From Pedobacter steynii (GTDB lineage Bacteria; Bacteroidota; Bacteroidia; Sphingobacteriales; Sphingobacteriaceae), in assembly GCF_001721645.1 (NCBI RefSeq), contig NZ_CP017141.1, positions 2,232,001 to 2,296,000 on the forward strand: 64,000 nucleotides of DNA, given 5' to 3'. Below are positions 29,444-36,024 of this stretch, one piece after another. Within the stretch, counting starts at the first letter, position 1. Every line of letters starts with the position of its first letter. The position numbers were made by a program, and so were the translations under genes. The notes below the pieces were generated by a model, which ran no database searches, was not told where the DNA came from, and saw nothing but the letters and a program-made list of their open reading frames with translations.

Positions 29444-29971
29444 TTAAAACAGTTTTTCCTGTGGAGGTTTAACACCTGCCAGTCGAAGGTATACCGTTGT
29501 TTGACCCCTGTGATGAGCCTGATGTTCAAAAGCTTTAGCGAAGGCTGCTTTTTTAGACAGATCAAATTTTCCAAACAATTTGATCGCTTCGTCTGCTTGT
29601 GCCTCAGGCATATTTTTTATCTGATCAATCACAAAATCATAGCTTGCCAGCACTAAGCTGCTCACGTTTGCCTTTGATTTATCACTGGTTTTTTCCAATT
29701 CGCCCTGACCAACGGGGCTTTTTGCACCAGTTGCTGCTGAAGCAAATGCATAGTTGGCATCGCCCAGGTGTAATACCTGCTCTGCAAAAGATCGCATTTC
29801 TGGTGTAGGCTTTAAGGCATACCCGCTTTCTGGCATGGCATCCAGGTATTCTTTAGTATAAGCCTTTGACCTTTCCCAGTCCTTTACCAGATCAGCTACT
29901 GTTCCTTGCGCCTTTGCCAATTGACTGCCTACTACTAAACATAGTACAACTACCAAACTTTTAAGTTTCAT
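29444..29971 (-). CDS. Secreted DinB-family protein
   Basis: A 175-aa protein with a clear signal peptide (MKLKSLVVVLCLVV ... AKAQG) followed by a DinB-like four-helix bundle (about 25-170). Candidate metal-binding histidines lie in QVLHLGDANYAF and AFEHQAHHRGQT, the usual spacing of the DinB three-His site. Members include metal-dependent thiol transferases and many uncharacterised proteins; export is less usual and points to a periplasmic role. An operator-like sequence at 30092-30119 and a TAAATTTG -7 element (30051-30058, minus strand) lie upstream. The same operator type precedes the SRPBCC gene, so both are probably controlled by the GlxA-type regulator between them. Confidence 0.82.
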   Translation of the reverse strand: MKLKSLVVVLCLVVGSQLAKAQGTVADLVKDWERSKAYTKEYLDAMPESGYALKPTPEMRSFAEQVLHLGDANYAFASAATGAKSPVGQGELEKTSDKSKANVSSLVLASYDFVIDQIKNMPEAQADEAIKLFGKFDLSKKAAFAKAFEHQAHHRGQTTVYLRLAGVKPPQEKLF

Positions 29972-30050
29972 ATTTTTTAGATTTAGGGTGAATATTTAGA
30001 TTTTCATAAGAAATTTGATGTTTACAGGAATCCTGAATTTGCGCCAATGT

Positions 30051-30058
30051 CAAATTTA
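30051..30058 (-). promoter_or_regulatory. -7 element of the DinB gene
   Basis: On the minus strand this reads TAAATTTG, a full match to TAnnTTTG. No TTTG lies 19-21 nt upstream, so the promoter probably needs an activator. It starts 33 nt after the end of the operator-like repeat at 30092-30119. Confidence 0.5.
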
Positions 30059-30091
30059 CGAGAAAATTATGGGCTCTTGGATAGGGTAAAC

Positions 30092-30119
30092 TGGACATTA
30101 TAGCGGGGTGATCTGGACA
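30092..30119 (-). promoter_or_regulatory. Operator-like direct repeat upstream of the DinB gene (copy D)
   Basis: Read on the minus strand, two copies of TGTCCA are spaced 22 bp start to start, with ATCA, CCC and TAA conserved between them. It matches 22 of 28 positions of the copy at 31139-31166 without gaps and has the same orientation relative to the gene it precedes. Two half-sites two helical turns apart suit an AraC-type activator, here the GlxA-type regulator at 30126-31106. Confidence 0.6.
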
Positions 30120-30125
30120 TTAATA

Positions 30126-31106
30126 TTAGTTTAGAGATTCCTTATTATATTTTTGCCTGTATTCCAATGGCGATAGGCCCGTGATCTTTCTAAAGACTTC
30201 CCGAAAGGCTTTCTGGTCCGAATAACCTACAGCATACATGACCTCGCTAATCGTTTTCTGACTGGTTTCAAATGTTTTCTTAGCTGACTCAATTTTTACC
30301 CTTTGTGTGTATTCCACAGGTGTGTTTCCGGTAGCTTTAATAAACCTTCTGTCAAAATTCCGCCTGCCAATAGAAAAGAGCGAAGACAAATGTTCAACAG
30401 ATATCTTTTCATCGATCTTGCTTTCAATATAATCCTGTGCTTTTCTGATCATTTCGTCGTCGTGCCTCTTCTGACCGGTAAATATGGTAAAGGCCGACTG
30501 GCTCTGTCTGTCTATCTCAATCTGAAATACTTTAGAACAGAAGATCGCAGTTTGCCTGTCGTAATATTTTTCTACCAGATAAACCATCAGATTCAGAAAA
30601 GAATACGCTCCTCCATTGGTATAAATGCCATTCTCATCAGTAATCAGCTGATCGGCATGTAAAATCACCTTAGGAAACATCATCCTGAAATTATCGGCTG
30701 CAGCCCAATGTGTAGAGCAATTTTTTCCATCTAATAAACCTGTTGAAGCCAGCAAAAATGCTCCGGTACATATGCTGGCAACTTCTGCCCCTGCTCGATA
30801 CTGATTTGCTATCCAGGCAATCATCAACTCATTTCCTCTTACCGCATCCTGATAATTATGGTTTAACGAAGGGATAATAATGAGGTCAGTTTTGTCTAAT
30901 TCTGTAATGTTAATATGTGGTTTCACTGTAAATAGCCCTTCATAAAGGTCCACTTCTTTAGAAATGCCAGCCAGTTGAATTTTAAACAATTCCTCTTTTC
31001 CGCTATTTACCCGGTATTGATTGGCTCTTGTAAATATTTTATAGGCACCGACGATGCTGCTTAGGTTATTCTGTCCATCCGGAACAACTATAGTAAGGTG
31101 CTTCAT
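30126..31106 (-). CDS. GlxA-type transcriptional regulator (DJ-1/PfpI + AraC HTH)
   Basis: A 326-aa cytoplasmic regulator. The N-terminal DJ-1/PfpI-like domain (about 1-190) has the nucleophile-elbow sequence ASICTGAFLLAS and THWAAADNFRMMFP, typical of GlxA-like AraC regulators. The C-terminal AraC domain (about 220-320) has two HTH motifs (VEHLSSLFSIGRRNFDRRF and SEVMYAVGYSDQKAFREVF). It sits between the DinB gene (same strand) and the SRPBCC gene (divergent). Matching TGTCCA-N16-TGTCCA sequences lie just outside both of its ends, so it is the natural candidate to bind them, with likely autoregulation from the copy in its own promoter region. Confidence 0.88.
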   Translation of the reverse strand: MKHLTIVVPDGQNNLSSIVGAYKIFTRANQYRVNSGKEELFKIQLAGISKEVDLYEGLFTVKPHINITELDKTDLIIIPSLNHNYQDAVRGNELMIAWIANQYRAGAEVASICTGAFLLASTGLLDGKNCSTHWAAADNFRMMFPKVILHADQLITDENGIYTNGGAYSFLNLMVYLVEKYYDRQTAIFCSKVFQIEIDRQSQSAFTIFTGQKRHDDEMIRKAQDYIESKIDEKISVEHLSSLFSIGRRNFDRRFIKATGNTPVEYTQRVKIESAKKTFETSQKTISEVMYAVGYSDQKAFREVFRKITGLSPLEYRQKYNKESLN

Positions 31107-31138
31107 GTCTTCTTTTTAACGAATATAATGATTTTTGC

Positions 31139-31166
31139 TGTCCAAATCAACCCCTCGTAATGTCCA
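31139..31166 (+). promoter_or_regulatory. Operator-like direct repeat upstream of the SRPBCC gene (copy S)
   Basis: TGTCCA at 31139 and 31161, spaced 22 bp, with the same internal pattern as copy D. A near-match to the -7 consensus (TAATTTTA at 31199-31206) starts 32 nt after its end, against 33 nt for copy D. It also lies 33 bp upstream of the divergent regulator gene. Confidence 0.6.
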
Positions 31167-31228
31167 TTTTGCACCCTGCTGATCAAAGCTTTAGGCCTTA
31201 ATTTTACTTAAAAAAGGAGGACTTACTC

Positions 31229-31675
31229 ATGGCAGATATCTTGCATAGAATTGGAATTAAATCGTCATCTCTTGACGATGTTTATCAGGCATTGACTACC
31301 GAACATGGTCTGGCCGGATGGTGGACCAGCAACACTCAGGGAGAAGGTAACCAGGTTGGCAATATCATTAAATTTCGCTTTGGTGCGGGAGGATTTGATA
31401 TGAAAGTTTCCGAACTTAATGCACCTGATCATGTGGTATGGGAGCTTGCAGAAGGACCGGAAGAATGGATGGATACCACCATTAACTGGGAATTGAAACA
31501 AGACGGCGACTATATTATCGTTCTTTTCAAACACCTGAACTGGAAGGAGCCCGTAGAGTTTATGCACCATTGCAGTACCAAATGGGCAATATTTCTGATG
31601 AGCCTTAAAGCTCTCGTCGAAACCGGAAAAGGGGCTCCTGATCCGATTGATGTGAAAATAGACAATTGGAATTAG
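31229..31675 (+). CDS. SRPBCC-domain protein (AHSA1-like)
   Basis: A 148-aa cytoplasmic START/Bet v1-like protein. Signs are the N-terminal strand ILHRIGIKSSSLDDVYQALT, the GLAGWWT segment, VGNIIKFRFG and the C-terminal helix (CSTKWAIFLMSLKALVETGKG). Such proteins bind hydrophobic ligands, and no enzymatic residues are evident. A strong AGGAGG lies 8 nt before the ATG, unusual in this window where most genes lack Shine-Dalgarno sequences. Upstream operator copy S suggests control by the divergent GlxA-type regulator together with the DinB gene. Confidence 0.83.
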   Translation: MADILHRIGIKSSSLDDVYQALTTEHGLAGWWTSNTQGEGNQVGNIIKFRFGAGGFDMKVSELNAPDHVVWELAEGPEEWMDTTINWELKQDGDYIIVLFKHLNWKEPVEFMHHCSTKWAIFLMSLKALVETGKGAPDPIDVKIDNWN

Positions 31676-31713
31676 TGTCTAGGTAGATCCGATCGCATTG
31701 TCTATATTGTAAA

Positions 31714-32220
31714 ATGAAATTACCACCTTATAGCGCTTTCCCAAATATTACTGGCGATAAGATCTCATTACGACAAATTCAGCCTTCCGATATCAATGAC
31801 ATTATTGAAATTTCCTATTATGACGCTGTTCAGGCAACAACATCGCAACAGGCGATAGAAATGCAGGATAAAATCAACAAGGATTATCTTGATGGCAATT
31901 CAATTCATTGGGGTATTGTAGATAATGCAAGCAATAAAATCCTTGGAACCTGTGGTTACTACCGCGGATTTGATCAGGGGAGCGGAGAACTTGGTTGTGT
32001 CTTATTGCCTCAGCACCAGGGAAAAGGTTTCATGACTTTGTCCATGTCCTTAGCTATAGAATTTGGCCTCAATAACATGGGTTTAAAACGGATCTGGGCA
32101 GCAACAGGTCAACAAAACGATAAAGCAAAGGCACTTCTTGAACGACTTAACTTCATTAAAGTTGCCGATCTGGAAGATGATGAAATTGAATATGAATTAA
32201 GGCAGGTAGATTTACTATAG
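31714..32220 (+). CDS. GNAT-family N-acetyltransferase (RimJ-like)
   Basis: A 168-aa acetyltransferase. Landmarks are KISLRQIQPSDINDI at the N-terminus, IHWGIVDNASNKILGTCGYY on strands 2-4, GELGCVLLPQHQGKGFMT with the acetyl-CoA-binding R/Q-x-x-G-x-G/A pattern, and ALLERLNFIKVADL near the end. The layout fits the branch acetylating protein N-termini or small amines; the substrate cannot be read. The 3' end overlaps the convergent gene by 6 nt, both stop codons lying in the hexamer CTATAG. Confidence 0.85.
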   Translation: MKLPPYSAFPNITGDKISLRQIQPSDINDIIEISYYDAVQATTSQQAIEMQDKINKDYLDGNSIHWGIVDNASNKILGTCGYYRGFDQGSGELGCVLLPQHQGKGFMTLSMSLAIEFGLNNMGLKRIWAATGQQNDKAKALLERLNFIKVADLEDDEIEYELRQVDLL

Positions 32221-33105
32221 CGCTGTAGCGACCTTCACACTGCAACTCGTTCTACTTTTAAGCTTGCTCTTGAATGCTGATGGTATCTCAACTTTAATGG
32301 TAACAGGGGATCTTTCAATCAATTTTATAAAGTTCCCACTACTGTTTTCTGGTGGAGTAATCTTAAAAGTATCTGCTTCATTTTTTCTACTGTTGATCTC
32401 TTCAACCTTGCCGGACAGATTAAGTTCAGGAAAACCATCTACAATAATTTTAGCAGATTGTCCCTTAAGCAAGTGTTGTACCTGATCTGATTTGAAACGG
32501 GCAGTAATATAAAATTCATCAACGCCATTTGTTTCTTTTACATCAAGATAGGCATCATCAGTATATTCAAAATTCCCTGTTTTTGATGGAATGATTTTGC
32601 TGTTCAACAAAATTTCCGACCATTGTTTCAGGAAGTCCGGGGAGAATTTTGATGTTTTTACTGAAATAAGGACAATGTGCCTGCAGGTTTTGCCATCTAC
32701 CAGGTAAGTAAGGCTAGAAACTGGTGTTTGTTCAGATTTAAGCGTTCGGTTTTCCAGACTGATGAGCTTATAAGGGAAAGGGCCGCTTCTCTTTTCAGCA
32801 AGGAGGTTAAAAACGATACCTTTATCATTTGATAAGTCAGGGAGCACATTAATACTGTCCAGACTCTTTGTGTTTTTTGTAATGTCGTCATTGAATATCA
32901 TCGCTATTTTTTGCCAGGTTCCCTGATCGTCTTTAAGATCCCATTTTTGACGACGGCGAGAAAAATCAACCTGGATCGATAGCTTTTCATCAAGTACCCA
33001 TTTCTCGGTTTTAGGCCAGCGTATTTCTATATCTTCTCTATTGGATTGGGCCTTGGCCAATCCGCAGATTAACATTAAAAAACTAATTATAAAGATATTT
33101 TTCAT
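32215..33105 (-). CDS. Secreted protein with C-terminal EmrA/HlyD-like beta-barrel domain
   Basis: A 296-aa protein with a signal peptide (MKNIFIISFLMLICGLAKAQ); the upstream in-frame ATG at 33138 would add 11 residues and spoil it. The middle part (about 25-170) is unrecognised. From about residue 185 the sequence follows the membrane-fusion-protein barrel of EmrA: ITARFKSDQVQHLLKGQSA, then VEEINS, and FKITPPENSSGNFIKLIERS, where EmrA-type proteins have F-x-L-x-P-x-NATGN-x-x-K-V-V-Q-R-x-PV. It lacks the membrane anchor, coiled-coil hairpin and lipoyl-like half that a working adaptor needs, and no transporter gene is adjacent. A relic or a repurposed domain is equally possible. Confidence 0.6.
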   Translation of the reverse strand: MKNIFIISFLMLICGLAKAQSNREDIEIRWPKTEKWVLDEKLSIQVDFSRRRQKWDLKDDQGTWQKIAMIFNDDITKNTKSLDSINVLPDLSNDKGIVFNLLAEKRSGPFPYKLISLENRTLKSEQTPVSSLTYLVDGKTCRHIVLISVKTSKFSPDFLKQWSEILLNSKIIPSKTGNFEYTDDAYLDVKETNGVDEFYITARFKSDQVQHLLKGQSAKIIVDGFPELNLSGKVEEINSRKNEADTFKITPPENSSGNFIKLIERSPVTIKVEIPSAFKSKLKSRTSCSVKVATAL

Positions 33106-33134
33106 GTAAGATACCGGCAATGCACTATAAAACT

Positions 33135-33587
33135 TCATTTAATATAATAAGCTCGATGAATCCAATTTGGATGGCTCAATTCAAATTTAATTTCTCCATT
33201 GGGATAGTTGCCAACCGGCGTCCAGCCCTGAAGATTATAGAATCGCTCAGCGCGGGTATTAGGCGCTGTGCCTAATACTACCTTTTCTTTGGTCTGCTCA
33301 AAATACCAGTCTATCATTAGCCTGTGCAGTTCCTTGCCGATTCCTTTTTCTGCAAAGTCGGGATCTACAAACAATGCCCAAACGCTTTTATTTTTCAGGT
33401 CAACAATTGAGAATCCTACTATCTGACCTTCTACTTCGCAAACCCAGCCCCTTCCTTTCTCCGTGATGTAATAGATCACATCCTTATCGGGGACAAGATT
33501 GGGGTTACTGAGTGTATTCTCTTTCACCAGATGTCTTACCTTCTGGATCTGCTTAATATCGGAAAGTTCTGCAATTCTAAAAATCAT
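33135..33587 (-). CDS. GNAT-family N-acetyltransferase
   Basis: A 150-aa acetyltransferase with FRIAELSDIKQIQKVRHLV at the N-terminus, GWVCEVEGQIVGFSIVD, and the acetyl-CoA loop in FVDPDFAEKGIGKELHRLM. VVLGTAPNTRAERFYNLQGW at the C-terminus is typical of small stand-alone GNATs. The substrate is unknown. Another ATG six codons upstream (33605) is possible. The stop overlaps the alternative start of the next minus-strand gene, so the two may be co-transcribed. Confidence 0.83.
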   Translation of the reverse strand: MIFRIAELSDIKQIQKVRHLVKENTLSNPNLVPDKDVIYYITEKGRGWVCEVEGQIVGFSIVDLKNKSVWALFVDPDFAEKGIGKELHRLMIDWYFEQTKEKVVLGTAPNTRAERFYNLQGWTPVGNYPNGEIKFELSHPNWIHRAYYIK

Positions 33588-33678
33588 ATTCAAATATATT
33601 AACATAAATTGTCTGTCTGTGTTTTTAAATCAGGAATTAAGAGTAATAAATATTTAAATTTATTGGACTAAAAAACAA

Positions 33679-34197
33679 ATGGCTATACACGTCGCGATCA
33701 CCCGAAAAATACTCCCTGGAAAAGAACAGGAATTTAAAGAATCTCTACGCCATTTCCTCGGAGAGTCATTTATACATGGTGGCGTGCATGGCGCTGCGAT
33801 GATCTCTTCTTTCCCGGGAGCAGACAGTAATGAGATTGGTATTCTCAGAACATTTAAAGACGAAGAGGAACGGGACACTTTTTATAATTCGGCATTGTTT
33901 AAAGAATGGGAAGCCTATGCTTCAACACTTACAGAAGTTCCGGTTTATCGGCAACTCACCGGACTGGAGGCCTGGTTTAGATCTCCTTCGGCACCACCAC
34001 GATGGAAAATGGCCATTGCCACACTATGCGGTGTATTCCCGACAAGTTTATTTTTGTATTATACCATGGGCATGTTTATTGGCGGTCTGCCACCCGTAAT
34101 CCGGCTTTTTATTACAGCGGCTGCGATGGTTGGGATGCTCACCTGGGTAGTTATGCCGCTAGTGATCAAAATCATGAAAAGGTGGCTGCAAAGCTAA
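33679..34197 (+). CDS. ABM-domain membrane protein
   Basis: A 172-aa protein with an N-terminal antibiotic-biosynthesis-monooxygenase-like ferredoxin fold (about 1-95, HVAITRKILPGKEQEFKESL, EIGILRTFKDEEERDTF, WEAYASTL). Two transmembrane helices follow (about 112-134 and 140-163) and a basic end (KIMKRWLQS). This ABM-plus-two-helix layout recurs in bacteria without known function; the ABM part may be structural rather than catalytic. It is followed after a short gap by the ECF sigma gene, with no evident link. Confidence 0.78.
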   Translation: MAIHVAITRKILPGKEQEFKESLRHFLGESFIHGGVHGAAMISSFPGADSNEIGILRTFKDEEERDTFYNSALFKEWEAYASTLTEVPVYRQLTGLEAWFRSPSAPPRWKMAIATLCGVFPTSLFLYYTMGMFIGGLPPVIRLFITAAAMVGMLTWVVMPLVIKIMKRWLQS

Positions 34198-34278
34198 ATA
34201 AGATTCCTGATCCTCCCTTCATTTAACATCTTGTTAATCTATCCGTCATTTGGCGGGTCTAATTTCGCTTCATCTTTT

Positions 34279-34833
34279 ATGGGCGAAAATAATACTGTCG
34301 GATTTAACGGAAAACAGGTGAATAACTTCGATGGAAAAGCATTCGAAGATCTTTACCGTCGTATGTATCCTACGCTCAAAAAATATGCGGTTTATCTGGT
34401 AAAAGATACAGAAGAAGCGCAATTGATTTTAAACGATGTATTTATCGCCATCTGGAAAAATAACATCCCGATTTTAAATGAGAGAGCCTACCTGTTCCGC
34501 GCGGTAAAAAATGCTTCCGTCAATTACCACAAAACTTCCAGGACAAATTTTCTGCACATCGATGAAGAAGAGGTACCTGAAGTTTGGGATGAAACCGCAA
34601 ATCCCGCCCAGCTTTATCAGGATAAAGATAGAAACCGGATATTATATCAATTAATTGATCAGATGCCCGAGCGCCGGCGTCTGGTTTTCTATATGTACCG
34701 GATTGATGGCTTCAGTTACAAAGAAATCGCCGATTTATTGGATATTTCTGTCCGCACCGTGGAAGATCACCTCGTTAAAGGCTTTCAGTTTTTACAGGAG
34801 CGGGTGCTTAAAAACGAAGCAGAATTCCGATAA
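34279..34833 (+). CDS. ECF RNA polymerase sigma factor (SusC/FecR-linked)
   Basis: A 184-aa ECF-type sigma-70 factor. Region 2 (about 22-90) contains FEDLYRRMYPTLKKYAVYLV and FIAIWKN, and region 4 (about 130-180) MPERRRLVFYMYRIDG plus the HTH SYKEIADLLDISVRTVEDHL. It is followed by a FecR anti-sigma gene and an STN-bearing SusC, the standard trans-envelope signalling set, so it probably drives the susC-susD-phosphatase genes. The ATG at 34279 is chosen; an in-frame TTG at 34231 would add 16 residues with no sign of family similarity. Confidence 0.9.
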   Translation: MGENNTVGFNGKQVNNFDGKAFEDLYRRMYPTLKKYAVYLVKDTEEAQLILNDVFIAIWKNNIPILNERAYLFRAVKNASVNYHKTSRTNFLHIDEEEVPEVWDETANPAQLYQDKDRNRILYQLIDQMPERRRLVFYMYRIDGFSYKEIADLLDISVRTVEDHLVKGFQFLQERVLKNEAEFR

Positions 34834-34926
34834 ACAGATCCTTAACCATTTCTTAATAAAATGTTAACGTTTTGCGGCCCGTAGTGCATGCCCTGTTTCT
34901 TGTCTTCTCTCTATAAAAGCATAAGA

Positions 34927-35949
34927 ATGGACCAAGAGACCTGGAAATTTGTACTCGATTATTTATCCGCAAAGGAGAATGCCAGGGGCAACGTTCAGAA
35001 AATTGAACAGGAGGAGAAAAAGATACAAGAGTGGCTAAGCAAAGACCCCAAACATCAGGAGGAACTGGAACAAGCCCTATGGTTGTGGCAGCATACCTCG
35101 GCGCCGCCGCAAAATGAAGAATGGAAGGAAAGCTTTCAAACGATTCAGGCATCGTTAATTGAGGAGGCACCTCAAAAGACCATTAAGTTGAAGTGGTGGA
35201 TGGCCGCAGCAGCTGTCTTTGCAGCAATAACACTATCTACGTTATTTTATAAGGTGCAACAGCCGGTTGTACAAAATGAGGAAATAGCATGGATCACAAA
35301 ATCGGCAGCGTCGGGAAAGGTGATCAACATCATGCTACCAGACAGCTCGGAGATCTGGCTCAACTCCGGCAGTAGCATCAGCTTCCCAAAGAACCTGCAA
35401 CATGCCGGTTTAAGAACAGTGAAACTCAAAGGAGAGGCATTTTTTAATGTAAAACGTGATCCGCAGCACCCCTTTATTGTGCATAGCTCAAACATCCGGA
35501 CCCAGGTGCTTGGAACCAGTTTTAACATCCGGGCATGGGAAGGGCATGAGGCCGAAGTAACGGTGCTGACCGGTAAGGTCGCTGTTTCCAGCGATTCTGC
35601 CGGGAAACAGTCGGCCGCAATTTACCTGCTGCCTAACCAAAAGGCAGTAGCTGATTTGAACCATGCTAAACTACACCTGGAAAATATCGAAGATGCCCGG
35701 ACTGCCATTGGCTGGCGGGAAGGAAAACTGGTTTTCGATCAGCAGCCTGTTAAAGAAGTTTTTGAAGCCCTGGAGCGGAAATATGCGGTGAAAATCATCT
35801 CGGATCAATCTTTTAAAGACTGTAAACTCACCGCAAAGTTCAATAACATAAGTCTGAATGAAGTGTTGCAAACCATTCAAATGACGCTGGATATCCAATA
35901 TACCATAAACAAACAGACCATTTATATAAAAGGAGGTAAATGTAATTAG
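34927..35949 (+). CDS. FecR-family anti-sigma factor
   Basis: A 340-aa inner-membrane anti-sigma factor. A cytoplasmic N-terminal part (about 1-85, WLSKDPKHQEELEQALWLW) is followed by one membrane helix (about 88-108). The periplasmic FecR domain (about 125-220) has LPDSSEIWLNSGSSISFP, VKLKGEAFFNVKRDPQHPF and VLGTSFNIRAW. The C-terminal DUF4974-like domain (about 260-325, VFEALERKYAVKI) resembles an STN fold. It should sense the state of the downstream SusC and release the sigma factor. The ATG at 34927 is preferred over 34888, whose extra residues do not fit the family. Confidence 0.92.
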   Translation: MDQETWKFVLDYLSAKENARGNVQKIEQEEKKIQEWLSKDPKHQEELEQALWLWQHTSAPPQNEEWKESFQTIQASLIEEAPQKTIKLKWWMAAAAVFAAITLSTLFYKVQQPVVQNEEIAWITKSAASGKVINIMLPDSSEIWLNSGSSISFPKNLQHAGLRTVKLKGEAFFNVKRDPQHPFIVHSSNIRTQVLGTSFNIRAWEGHEAEVTVLTGKVAVSSDSAGKQSAAIYLLPNQKAVADLNHAKLHLENIEDARTAIGWREGKLVFDQQPVKEVFEALERKYAVKIISDQSFKDCKLTAKFNNISLNEVLQTIQMTLDIQYTINKQTIYIKGGKCN

Positions 35950-35965
35950 ACAACTATAAAGAAAA

Positions 35966-35995
35966 AGCCGAAGCATGTTGACGCATGCCCCGGCT
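35966..35995 (+). terminator. Hairpin between fecR and susC
   Basis: AGCCG/CGGCT and GCATG/CATGC form two stacked 5-bp stems, separated by an AA/CC internal loop and closed by a 6-nt loop, 17 nt after the fecR stop and 30 nt before susC. The tail is AT-rich without a T run. It may end the regulator transcript or shape differential expression of susC. Confidence 0.45.
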
Positions 35996-36024
35996 AATAA
36001 TTTCAATTTTATTTTAACCCATCA

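Noticed and set aside
30025..30035. Palindrome CAGGAATCCTG in the DinB leader
   Set aside because: Only 11 bp, single copy in the regions read, and downstream of the predicted promoter; too little to call an operator.
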